This document shows positions 8,490-15,358 of a stretch of 33,375 nucleotides of DNA, in pieces (position 1 is the stretch's first letter; the number at the start of each line of letters is the position of its first letter). The stretch lies in assembly GCA_963722715.1 (NCBI GenBank), contig CAVROA010000002.1, positions 1 to 33,375 on the forward strand. Direction: 5' to 3'. The DNA is from DASQGA01 sp963722715 (GTDB lineage Bacteria > Actinomycetota > Thermoleophilia > Gaiellales > Gaiellaceae). Below the pieces are notes generated by a model. It was not told the origin of the DNA, did no database searches, and saw only the letters and a list, made by a program, of their open reading frames with translations. The translations under genes and the position numbers were made by a program.

Positions 8490-9900
8490 AGCCTGCGAGG
8501 CTCGCGCCGAGCTCACGGACGACGGCGACGAGCTGGTCGGCGTCCTCCGCCCGCGTCCGCCAGTTGACGAAGGCGGGTCGGAAGCAGACCTTGCCAAGGT
8601 ACTGCGTCGTTCCGACGAAGACGCGGCCGTCGGCGAGCACGACCTCGCCTAGCCGCTTGTTCAGCTCGTTCAGCTCTTCCTCGGGAAACCCGGGCGGGCG
8701 GTAGCGAAAAGGCACGATGTTGAGTCGGACGTCGGCCAGCCGCTCCAGGTCGTCAGCCTCGTCGACTGCTTGCGCCACACGCTGTGCGTGGTCGAGGTTT
8801 CGCTCCACCAGCTCGCGGTAGCCGCTCCGGCCGTAGGCGCGGAGCGTCGCCCAGACCGCGATCGAGCGCGCGCGGCGCGAGGTCTCGGGCCCCATGAATC
8901 CGAAGTTGGGCCGTGCTGGGTCTTCCGCGGGAAGGTACGCGGCGCTTGCGACGAAGGTGTGCGCCAGCGCTGCGGGATTCCGAATGAAGGCGAAGCCGCA
9001 GTCGTACGGGACGTTCAGCCATTTGTGGCCGTCTGCGATCACCGAGTCGGCCCGCTCGATGCCGGCTGCTAGCTCCGCCGTCCGTGGGCTCACTCGGGCG
9101 AAGAGGCCGAAGGCGCCGTCGACGTGGAGCCAGGCTTCGTGCCGCTCGGCCAGATCGGCGGCCACGTCGATCGGATCGAAATCTCCGGTGTTCACCTCGC
9201 CCGCGTTCGCAATCACGATTGCGGGCGCCCCGCCGAGCTCCTCCAGCTCCCGCTCGAGCGCGACGACGTCGAGCCGGCCGGAATCGTCGCGGGCAAGCAC
9301 TCGTACTGCGTTGCGGCCGACCCCGAGCATCCCGAGCGCCTTGTAGGCGGTCGCGTGCACGTAGCCGCTCGAGAAGACGGGAACAGGGGGAAGCCCGGCC
9401 AGCCCGTCGGCGTCCACGTCAGCACCGTGTCGCTCGCCCCACCAGCGGCGAGCGGCTGCGAGTGCCGTGAAGTTCGCCATCGTCGCCCCGGTCGTCAGGA
9501 CGCCTCCCCAGCCCTCCGGCAGCTCGAAGAGATCGGCGAGCCAGGCAATCGAGATGCGCTCGAGCTCGGCGGAGAGGGGTGACCCGACCCAGGCGAAGCC
9601 GCTCTGATCGAGCGTCGAAGTCAGCCAGTCGGCGCCGAGTGCCGCCGGCGTGACGCCGCCGGTGACGAAGTGGAACATGCGAGGGCCGGAGGACGCGACG
9701 GAAGCCTCGATCCCCGTCTCGACGAGCTCTTTGAGCGCCGCGAGCGCTCCCTCGCCCTCCTCCGGGAGCGGCCCACCGAGTGAGCGCGCCGCTGTCTCGG
9801 ACCCGTCCGTGAGCAGCGGGCGCTCGTCCAGGCCTTCGAGGTACCGGCGCGCCTCGGTCGCGACGAGGGAGAGCACCTCGTCTAGCTCGCCGGGATGCAC
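8479..9900 (-). CDS. Pyridoxal-phosphate-dependent amino acid decarboxylase (group II)
   Basis: A 473-residue group II decarboxylase, the family of aromatic-L-amino-acid, tyrosine, glutamate and diaminobutyrate decarboxylases. The PLP-binding lysine is K293 in DGHKWLNVPYDCG. Asp261 in LHVDGAFG would bind the pyridine nitrogen, and His182 in SGYVHATAYKAL stacks on the cofactor. The HVDGA and N-P-Y-D-C-G wording is nearer to aromatic-amino-acid decarboxylases than to glutamate decarboxylase, but the substrate is not fixed by sequence alone. It is the last gene of the operon that starts with the FAD oxidoreductase and lies 2 bp after the M20 peptidase stop, suggesting a role in amino-acid or peptide breakdown. 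Confidence 0.92.
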   Translation of the reverse strand: MHPGELDEVLSLVATEARRYLEGLDERPLLTDGSETAARSLGGPLPEEGEGALAALKELVETGIEASVASSGPRMFHFVTGGVTPAALGADWLTSTLDQSGFAWVGSPLSAELERISIAWLADLFELPEGWGGVLTTGATMANFTALAAARRWWGERHGADVDADGLAGLPPVPVFSSGYVHATAYKALGMLGVGRNAVRVLARDDSGRLDVVALERELEELGGAPAIVIANAGEVNTGDFDPIDVAADLAERHEAWLHVDGAFGLFARVSPRTAELAAGIERADSVIADGHKWLNVPYDCGFAFIRNPAALAHTFVASAAYLPAEDPARPNFGFMGPETSRRARSIAVWATLRAYGRSGYRELVERNLDHAQRVAQAVDEADDLERLADVRLNIVPFRYRPPGFPEEELNELNKRLGEVVLADGRVFVGTTQYLGKVCFRPAFVNWRTRAEDADQLVAVVRELGASLAGSRA

Positions 9901-9902
9901 TG

Positions 9903-11219
9903 CTAGAGCTCCCCCATCCGCCGGCAGACTTCCACGTGGAAGGCAGTCGCGTAGCCGAGGTCGTCCACGTGGATCCGCTCGTCCTTGTTGTGGAACCCGG
10001 TCGAGCGCACCTCTTCCGGCGTGTGCCGCGAGGGCCAGAAGCCGTACGCCACGGTGCCGAAGGACTGGCGGAGGTAGTGCGAGTCGGTGAAGCCGACCGA
10101 GAGGACGGGAAGCAGGGTCGCGCCAGGGTCACGCTCGTCCAGAAAGCGCTGGCAGAGGTCGTAGAGCGGCGAGTCGATCGAGGCGATGGTGCCCCCGTTG
10201 GGCGGCTCCAGGAACTCGAGCTCGTAGGGAAGGTCGTTGCCGAGCGCGAGGCGCAGCTCGGCCTCCAGGTCACTGTCCGTCATGCCCGGAAGGACGCGGC
10301 AGTCGCACTCGACGCTGGCCCGGCCGGGCATCACGTTGCGAGCGCTCGAGCCGCGGAGCCGGGTCGGCGCGATCGTGATGCCGAGCAGCGCCGGCAGCTC
10401 GTGCGGGAAGCCGGCATGGAGGGCCGACGCGCGCGCGACCGCGTCGTCGACGTTGCCGTCGAAGGGGCCGACCAGGGCCTCGAGCATCGCCCGGGTCTCG
10501 GGCAGGATGTGGCGCTCGGTCCGGTGCGCCGCGAGGCGCTCGATCAGCGTTGCGAGCCGGGGAACGGCGTTCGCGCCCGCAGTTGGGATGGAGGCATGGC
10601 CGGCCTCGCCCAGCGCCGTGACGAGCACTGGGAGCGTCGCCTTCTCGCCGACCACGATCGGCACGACAACGCGCCCGTCGGCCAGGACCAGCCGCTCGCC
10701 GCCGCCCTCGTTCAGGGCGTAGTCGGTGCGCAGGTCAGGCCGCTCACCGACCAGCCAGATCAGGCCGACTTCTTCCGTGCCGTCCTCCTCGTCGGCCTCG
10801 GCGATGTAGAGGAGATCGCCGCGCGGCCGGTGGCCCGAGCGCGCCAGCGCCGCCATCGCGACTGCCCTCGTGGCCGTCTCGTTCTTCATGTCGACGGCCC
10901 CGCGCCCCCACAGATACCCCTCGTCGTCCACATGCGCCTCGAACGGCGGGTGCTTCCAGTCCTGGGCGTCGGCCGGAACGACGTCGGTGTGGCCGAGCAG
11001 GGCCAGGCTCGGTCCTTCGCCCGTGCCGGGGATCCGGGCGATGAGATTGGCGCGCTCGGGGTCGCGCGCGACGAGCTCGCACTCGATGCCGTTCGCCTCC
11101 AGGTACTCCTTGAGCACGAGGGCGGCCGGAGTTTCCCGGCCGGGCGGGTTCGACGTATCGACCCGGATCAGGTCGCGGGCAAGGCCGAGCGCTTCGTCCC
11201 GAAGTTCACGCTCGACCAT
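9903..11219 (-). CDS. M20 family metallopeptidase / deacylase
   Basis: A 438-residue di-zinc hydrolase of the M20/ArgE/DapE/CPG2 group. Metal and catalytic motifs are LLGHTDVVP (His77, Asp79), WGRGAVDMKN (Asp110) and EADEEDG (Glu144 and Glu145). A later His in SVGFTDSHYLR would complete the site. The dimerisation domain occupies roughly residues 190-320. Such enzymes remove acyl groups from amino acids or cut small peptides. The start is ATG at 11219, immediately after the Asp-box gene stop (11220). Part of the five-gene operon 8479-13378. Confidence 0.93.
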   Translation of the reverse strand: MVERELRDEALGLARDLIRVDTSNPPGRETPAALVLKEYLEANGIECELVARDPERANLIARIPGTGEGPSLALLGHTDVVPADAQDWKHPPFEAHVDDEGYLWGRGAVDMKNETATRAVAMAALARSGHRPRGDLLYIAEADEEDGTEEVGLIWLVGERPDLRTDYALNEGGGERLVLADGRVVVPIVVGEKATLPVLVTALGEAGHASIPTAGANAVPRLATLIERLAAHRTERHILPETRAMLEALVGPFDGNVDDAVARASALHAGFPHELPALLGITIAPTRLRGSSARNVMPGRASVECDCRVLPGMTDSDLEAELRLALGNDLPYELEFLEPPNGGTIASIDSPLYDLCQRFLDERDPGATLLPVLSVGFTDSHYLRQSFGTVAYGFWPSRHTPEEVRSTGFHNKDERIHVDDLGYATAFHVEVCRRMGEL

Positions 11220-11660
11220 CTAATCCCAGGCCACGTCGACGATCTCGGGCAGCTCGACGCCGAGCGCTCGCCAGAAGACGCCGCCGTTGCGGGAGACGTA
11301 GAGGCGGTTTCGGGCGCCGTACAGCATGTGATCTGGATTCTCCCCGATGACGACCGCCTTGCCGGTCGCTAGCCCCGACCCGCGCTCGGTCCAGGTCGTC
11401 CCGGCGTCGTGCGAGATCATCAGCGGCGGTCGCCGCTCGAGTGCAAGGACGATGGTCGAGCCCACAGCGTCCACGTCCACGAAGTGATCCTTGGCCCAGC
11501 CGGGCACGAGGTGGAGGGGCCGCTCGCGCTCGACCGCGTCGCCCACTCTGCGGTCGATCAGCTCGTCCTCGTCGGCGGACTCGCCGATCTCGACGGCGTA
11601 CACGGCGTCCTCGCAACCGGCCAGGGCGATCACGGCGTCCGCGAGGCCATTGCCGGTCAC
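11220..11660 (-). CDS. Small Asp-box (BNR-like) repeat protein, function unknown
   Basis: 146 residues. Two Asp-box-like motifs (S-x-D-x-G-x-x-W type) are visible: SHDAGTTW near residue 83 and SRNGGVFW near residue 123, the hallmark of beta-propeller turns in sialidases and Ycf48/photosystem-assembly-like proteins. At this size it holds too few blades for a complete propeller and lacks sialidase catalytic residues, so it may be a fragment, an oligomeric propeller or a binding protein. No signal peptide is seen. Start: GTG at 11660, overlapping the phosphatase stop as GTGA. Its place between a phosphatase and a peptidase gene argues for co-expression with the catabolic operon. Confidence 0.72.
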   Translation of the reverse strand: MTGNGLADAVIALAGCEDAVYAVEIGESADEDELIDRRVGDAVERERPLHLVPGWAKDHFVDVDAVGSTIVLALERRPPLMISHDAGTTWTERGSGLATGKAVVIGENPDHMLYGARNRLYVSRNGGVFWRALGVELPEIVDVAWD

Positions 11661-12262
11661 GCGATCGAGCCGCTCGTGTCAAGAGGTGCCAGCTCGGCGA
11701 TCCGCTTTGCCGCCCTGGCCAGCGCTTCCTCCGCAAAGAGGAACGGTCTCGCGTTCTCGAGATTTCGGACCGGGCCGTCGAGCTGATCCGACCCGGCCGC
11801 GCCGTTCAGGGCGTAGCGGAGCGGGATCTCGTGGCAGACGATGAGCACGTGTTCGTGGGGAGCCGCCAGCACCCGCGCGAATCCGGCGGCGTAGCGACGG
11901 GCTGCATCGTTCATGCTCTCGCCGCTCGGAAAGGGGTCATCGCGTGTGTGCGCCCGCTTCCAGGTGCGGTAGGCCTCGATCGCCTTGCCCTCGAGCTCGC
12001 CCACGTCGATGTCGTCGAGCAGAGGCTCCTCGTGGAACGGGACGTCCCGCCCCGCGAGCGCAATCTCGGCAGTCTCTTTGGTGCGCATGAAGCGCGTGTG
12101 GAAGCACGCGTCGAGCGGGATGTTCGCGACCTGGAGCCCGAGGTGAGCCGCCTCCTCAATGCCGCGCGCGGTCAGTTTCACCGGAACCGAAGGGTCGCCG
12201 TTCACGAGCGAGAGCTCGTTCAGCATCGACTCGGCATGGCGGGCGATGACGAAGAGACGCAT
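11657..12262 (-). CDS. Histidine phosphatase family protein (phosphoglycerate mutase-like)
   Basis: A 201-residue branch-1 histidine phosphatase. RHAES (residues 8-12) supplies the phospho-accepting His9, as RHAE instead of the commoner RHGE. Other active-site pieces are RFMRTKETAE (second Arg), Glu in LLDDIDVGELEG and the second His in VCHEIPLRYAL. The family covers phosphoglycerate mutases, cobalamin and sugar phosphatases and many broad-specificity enzymes, so the substrate is open. The ATG at 12262 is 9 bp after the FAD oxidoreductase stop, and the gene is the second cistron of that operon. Confidence 0.88.
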   Translation of the reverse strand: MRLFVIARHAESMLNELSLVNGDPSVPVKLTARGIEEAAHLGLQVANIPLDACFHTRFMRTKETAEIALAGRDVPFHEEPLLDDIDVGELEGKAIEAYRTWKRAHTRDDPFPSGESMNDAARRYAAGFARVLAAPHEHVLIVCHEIPLRYALNGAAGSDQLDGPVRNLENARPFLFAEEALARAAKRIAELAPLDTSGSIA

Positions 12263-12271
12263 TGGCTCGAA

Positions 12272-13378
12272 TCAGATCACGAAATGCTCTTGGCGAACCT
12301 CGCCGCGAGCGAACCGCTCCAGTGAGAAGGGAGAGAGGTCGAGGCTTGGCTCGCGCCCGGTGACGAGCTCCGCCAGGTGCTCGCCGACTGCCGGGGCCTG
12401 CTGGAACCCGTGCCCGGAGAAGCCGGTCGCGTAGAGGAAGCCCTGCGGGTCGGCAGCCGCTCCGACGATGGCGTTGTGGTCGGGGCTCATTTCATAGAAC
12501 CCCGACCAGGACGTCTGCACCGGCAGCTCGACGAGGAGCGGCAGCCGGCGCATTGCGTGCTCGGCGATGGCCTCGAGTGCCTCCTCCCGGCCCCCGAACA
12601 CCAGGCCCGGGCCTTCGCTGTGGAAGTAGAAGCCCGTCGAGAAGTCGACCGTCAGCGGCAGGCTCCGTGGGAGGCCGCCCGAGTCGGGCGTGTAGTGCAT
12701 GAACCGCCGCTCGCCGTGGACCGGGAGGTCGACGCCGGCCAGCGCAGCAACCTCCCCCGACCACGCTCCGGCCGCGCACACGATCGTCCCCGTGGCGATC
12801 CGCCCACCGGCCGTTGCCACGCCCGTGACCCGTCCGCCCTCCACGTCGATCCCGGTCGCGGGCTCTCCCTGCCGGATCCGGGCTCCGCCGCGGCGGGCCG
12901 CGGCCGCGTATCCCTGGACGACCGCTTCCGGGGTCGCGTAGCCGTCGATCGGGCAAAAGGTCGCGGCGAGGAGATCGGAAGTCTCGAGCCCAGGGACGAT
13001 CTCGGCCGCCTCGCTGCCGGGGATCTCCCGGGACGGAACCCCGAGAGAGTGCTGGAGCTCCAGGGCGGCGCGGAACTGGCCTGCGTCCTCCTCGTTGTCG
13101 AGCAGGAAGAGGTAGCCCGCCTGCTGGAAGTCGATCTCCGCGCCGACGAGCTCGGCGAACGCGGCGAACTCGTCGATCGACCTGAGCGCGATGCGCACGT
13201 TCAGCTCGTCCGCGAACTGGGCCCGGATGCCTCCGGCCGACTTGCTCGTCGAGCCCGAGGCGAGCTCGTCCCGCTCGAGGAGGACGATGTCCGTTACGCC
13301 GAGGGCGGTGAGGTGGTAGGCGACGCTCGCGCCCATGACTCCGCCGCCGACGATCACGACCTCTGCCGACTCGTCCAC
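12272..13378 (-). CDS. FAD-dependent oxidoreductase, DAO/sarcosine oxidase beta-like
   Basis: A 368-residue flavoprotein with an N-terminal Rossmann dinucleotide motif VIVGGGVMGASVAYHL and an acidic residue (LLERDELASGSTSKSAGG) that would contact the FAD ribose. The S-G-S/T-S-K/R-S-A-G-G-I segment is typical of sarcosine/dimethylglycine oxidase-like and glycine oxidase-like members. The C-terminal YATGFSGHGFQQAPAVGEHLAEL is the conserved DAO ending. It probably oxidises an N-methylated or secondary amine/amino acid. Start: GTG at 13378, preceded by TAGATT and six bases. It heads the minus-strand catabolic operon and is divergent from the selenoprotein candidate with only 15 bp between start codons. 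Confidence 0.9.
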   Translation of the reverse strand: MDESAEVVIVGGGVMGASVAYHLTALGVTDIVLLERDELASGSTSKSAGGIRAQFADELNVRIALRSIDEFAAFAELVGAEIDFQQAGYLFLLDNEEDAGQFRAALELQHSLGVPSREIPGSEAAEIVPGLETSDLLAATFCPIDGYATPEAVVQGYAAAARRGGARIRQGEPATGIDVEGGRVTGVATAGGRIATGTIVCAAGAWSGEVAALAGVDLPVHGERRFMHYTPDSGGLPRSLPLTVDFSTGFYFHSEGPGLVFGGREEALEAIAEHAMRRLPLLVELPVQTSWSGFYEMSPDHNAIVGAAADPQGFLYATGFSGHGFQQAPAVGEHLAELVTGREPSLDLSPFSLERFARGEVRQEHFVI

Positions 13379-13381
13379 GGG

Positions 13382-13387
13382 CAGAAT
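13382..13387 (+). promoter_or_regulatory. Possible -10 element (CAGAAT) for the redoxin gene
   Basis: CAGAAT is followed by six bases (CTAGAC) and the GTG start. It departs from the local TAGnnT pattern at the first base, but its spacing fits. It overlaps the opposing -10 box of the divergent oxidoreductase gene. Confidence 0.3.
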
Positions 13388-13390
13388 CTA
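13385..13390 (-). promoter_or_regulatory. Putative -10 element (TAGATT) of the oxidoreductase operon
   Basis: On the minus strand TAGATT is followed by CTGCCC and then the GTG start at 13378, the six-base spacing seen repeatedly here. Confidence 0.5.
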
Positions 13391-13393
13391 GAC

Positions 13394-13951
13394 GTGCCGA
13401 TCGAAGTAAGCGACCCGGCTCCTCGTTTTGCGCTCCCCGACACCGATGGGAATCTCGTCGGGCCTGCCGACTTCGCGGGCCGGCCTGTCCTCTTCGTCTT
13501 CGCGCGGCACCTGTACTGACTCGTCTGCCAGAGGCACCTGGTCGAGGTGCAGAAGGAGCTCGCGGACCGCGAGGAGCTGGACGTCGTGATCGTCTCGCCC
13601 GCGGAGCCGGAGCCGCTCGAACGGGTCGGCCGGGAGCTCGGGCTGACCGTGCCGCTCCTCTCGGATCCGACGTGGAGCACGTACCGCGCCTTCGGGTTCG
13701 GCCGCGCCGGCGCCAGGACGCTTCTCCTCTCGCCGCGCTCGTGGTGGGCCGGGTTCCGGGCGGTCCTGAAAGGGCGCCTGCCGCGCAGGCCGACCGAGGA
13801 CTACGCCGAGCTGGGCGGTGACGTCCTCCTGGCACCGGACGGGCGTGTTGCCTGGATCCACCGCAGTCGAAGCGCGGCCGATCGCCCTCGGCCTGCAGAG
13901 GTGCTCAGCAAGCTCCGCGGGCCAGGGTTTCGCGCCGCCGAGGACGGGTAG
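13394..13951 (+). CDS. Candidate selenoprotein: peroxiredoxin-like (AhpC-TSA_2/SelU-like) with in-frame TGA and U-x-x-C motif
   Basis: 186 codons from GTG 13394 to TAG 13949-13951 with a single in-frame TGA at 13517-13519 (codon 42). Before the TGA the frame encodes a thioredoxin-fold N-terminus (VSDPAPRFALPDTDGN, then FAGRPVLFVFARHLY). After it comes LVCQRHLVEVQKELADR and a normal fold (VVIVSPAEPEPL, PLLSDPTWSTYRAFG, DVLLAPDGRVAWIHRS). The TGA sits exactly where AhpC-TSA_2 proteins place the first Cys of their CxxC motif after RH(F/L), giving U42-x-x-C45 as in fish SelU. A SECIS-like hairpin follows at 13534-13550. Standard calling would give a shortened protein from ATG/GTG 13547. Predicted role: thiol-dependent peroxide or disulfide reductase in the cytoplasm. 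Alternative: a TGC-to-TGA sequencing or real nonsense change. No Sec machinery lies in the window. Confidence 0.75.
13534..13550 (+). promoter_or_regulatory. Candidate bacterial SECIS hairpin downstream of the in-frame UGA
   Basis: GCACCT (13534-13539) pairs perfectly with AGGTGC (13545-13550) around a five-base loop GGTCG. The loop begins 20 nt after the UGA, inside the roughly 16-37 nt window known for bacterial SECIS elements, and has G at both of its first two positions, the feature used for SelB recognition. The hairpin lies inside the coding region, as bacterial SECIS elements do. Confidence 0.65.
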
Positions 13952-13990
13952 GCGGTCGGCGAACAAAGCGAGCGGCTCGCCGCTTCGCCC

Positions 13991-14013
13991 ACGGGCTACG
14001 AGCAGCAGCCCGT
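13991..14013 (+). terminator. Hairpin after the redoxin gene
   Basis: ACGGGCT (13991-13997) pairs with AGCCCGT (14007-14013), a perfect 7-bp stem with a nine-base loop. It has no T-tract of its own and sits just ahead of a stronger hairpin. Confidence 0.35.
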
Positions 14014-14019
14014 CGCAGA

Positions 14020-14047
14020 GCGGCCGGGGGTGGGGCTCCCCGGCCGC
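14020..14047 (+). terminator. Likely intrinsic terminator between redoxin and cupin genes
   Basis: GCGGCCGGGG (14020-14029) pairs perfectly with CCCCGGCCGC (14038-14047), a 10-bp GC stem with an eight-base loop, followed by the T-rich TTGGCGTTGTT. It would end the redoxin transcript 70-100 bp after its stop, and the cupin gene starts from its own box immediately downstream. Confidence 0.6.
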
Positions 14048-14057
14048 TTGGCGTTGT

Positions 14058-14063
14058 TAGGCT
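14058..14063 (+). promoter_or_regulatory. Putative -10 element (TAGGCT) before the cupin gene
   Basis: TAGGCT is followed by seven bases and the GTG start at 14071. It is the same hexamer as before the PhzF and amidohydrolase genes. Confidence 0.5.
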
Positions 14064-14070
14064 CGCGCTC

Positions 14071-14385
14071 GTGCTGCGTCCGTTCGACATCGACGGTGCC
14101 AGAGAGCGTCTCGGGGCGAGCGGCGGCTACGAGATCGTGCACGAGTCGCCGGGCCTCGAGATCGGGGTCTACGTCCTGGTCGCGCCCGAGCCCGACCGCC
14201 AGCAGCCCCACGAGGACGACGAGGTGTACTACGTGCTCGAGGGGCGAGGAACGCTCGACGTGGAAGGCGAGACGGTGGAGCTCGAGGAGGGACACGCCGT
14301 GTTCGTACCCGCGCACGCGGAGCACAGGTTCAGCTCCTACGAGCTGCTCAGCCTGCTCGTCGTCTTCGAGCGCAAGCGCCAGTAA
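14071..14385 (+). CDS. Single-domain cupin protein
   Basis: 104 residues forming one cupin barrel. Motif 1 is degenerate: QQPHEDDEVYYVLEGRGTL gives H-x3-E-x6-G-like spacing with His47 and acidic residues. Motif 2 is FVPAHAEHRFSSY, with His near residue 92 as the usual metal ligand. A mononuclear metal site is therefore plausible. Such small cupins serve as isomerases, dioxygenases or ligand sensors, and the function cannot be narrowed. GTG start at 14071. The epimerase gene follows 8 bp after the stop, so the two are probably co-transcribed. Confidence 0.85.
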   Translation: MLRPFDIDGARERLGASGGYEIVHESPGLEIGVYVLVAPEPDRQQPHEDDEVYYVLEGRGTLDVEGETVELEEGHAVFVPAHAEHRFSSYELLSLLVVFERKRQ

Positions 14386-14393
14386 GCCCGTCG

Positions 14394-15353
14394 ATGCGGG
14401 TCTTCCTCACAGGGGCGACCGGGTTCCTCGGACGTCATCTGGTCCCGTTGCTTCTCGAGCGCGGCGATGCGCTTCGCGCTCTGGTGCGCCCTGGGACGGA
14501 TGCGAGCGCGCTCGAGGCGATGGGCGTCGAGATTTTCCGCGGGGAGCTCGCCACGGACGACGTCCGCCCGGCGGCGGCCGGCTGTGAGCTCGCCTTCAAC
14601 CTGGCCGGCCGAGTCTCCCACGAGCCGAAGGATCTGCCGCTCCTGCGCGAGGCGAACGTGGACGGCCCCGTGAGCGTCCTGAAGGGGATCGAGCCTGGCG
14701 CACGGCTCGTGCACGTCTCGAGTGTCGCGGCGGTCGGCCCGGCGCCCGCTCCTGACCGGCCCGCGGACGAGACGCAGGCGTTTCCTCCCGGGGCTGCGAG
14801 CTTTCCGTACGCGGCGACCAAGCGGGCCGGCGAGAAGCTCCTCCTCGAGGCGGAAGCAGACGTCGTGGTCGCGAACCCCGGCTTCCTGCTCGGCCCCGGC
14901 GACGTGTACCGCATCTCGACCTGGCACGTGGAGCGCTACCTGCGCGGGCTCATGCGAGTCCACACGCCCGGCGGGCTTTCGAACGTCGACGCCCGTGACG
15001 TCGCGAGCGGTCTCGTGGCGCTGGCCGAGCGCGGGCGAAGCGGCGAGCGCTACATCCTGACGAGCCGCGAGGGCAACCTGAGCCATGAAGAGCTGTTCCG
15101 CCGAGTCGGGGACGTGACCGGAGTCCGAAGACGGATGATCGGCCTCCCGCCGCGCGTCGCAGTCCTGAGCGCGACCGCTGTGCCGTGGCCGGTCCGGCCG
15201 GGCGAGGTCCGGGCCGCCGCGAACTGGTGGTTCTACGACCCGGCCAAGGCCGAGCGCGAGCTCGGGTTCACCGTCCGGCCGCTCGACGAGACGCTGGCGG
15301 CGACGGCGGCCCAGTACCTGAGCAACGGCAGGTCGGGCACGTCCGGCGGGTAG
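14394..15353 (+). CDS. NAD-dependent epimerase/dehydratase (extended SDR)
   Basis: A 319-residue extended short-chain dehydrogenase. The N-terminal TGATGFLGRHLV is the TGxxGxxG dinucleotide motif. VHVSSVAAVG carries the catalytic Ser region, and Tyr139/Lys143 in PYAATKRAGE form the YxxxK catalytic pair. The overall wording resembles dihydroflavonol-reductase-like and hopanoid-associated sugar epimerase (HpnA-like) proteins. The likely reaction is NAD(P)-linked reduction or epimerisation of a sugar nucleotide or steroid-like ketone, substrate unknown. ATG at 14394. The stop lies 5 bp from the convergent aldolase gene. Confidence 0.9.
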   Translation: MRVFLTGATGFLGRHLVPLLLERGDALRALVRPGTDASALEAMGVEIFRGELATDDVRPAAAGCELAFNLAGRVSHEPKDLPLLREANVDGPVSVLKGIEPGARLVHVSSVAAVGPAPAPDRPADETQAFPPGAASFPYAATKRAGEKLLLEAEADVVVANPGFLLGPGDVYRISTWHVERYLRGLMRVHTPGGLSNVDARDVASGLVALAERGRSGERYILTSREGNLSHEELFRRVGDVTGVRRRMIGLPPRVAVLSATAVPWPVRPGEVRAAANWWFYDPAKAERELGFTVRPLDETLAATAAQYLSNGRSGTSGG

Positions 15354-15358
15354 CGCCT

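Noticed and set aside
9936..11372. 478-residue plus-strand frame opposite the M20 peptidase
   Set aside because: Antisense shadow without motifs. The minus-strand gene has all metal-binding residues.
13526..13536. Hairpin TGCC-AGA-GGCA right after the TGA as the SECIS element
   Set aside because: The loop lies only 10 nt from the UGA and the stem is 4 bp, which is outside the known bacterial SECIS geometry. The 13534-13550 hairpin fits better and the two are mutually exclusive.
13547..13951. Short redoxin starting at 13547
   Set aside because: It would lack the first strand, helix and redox motif of the thioredoxin fold and has no start signal. The upstream frame encodes exactly the missing part.
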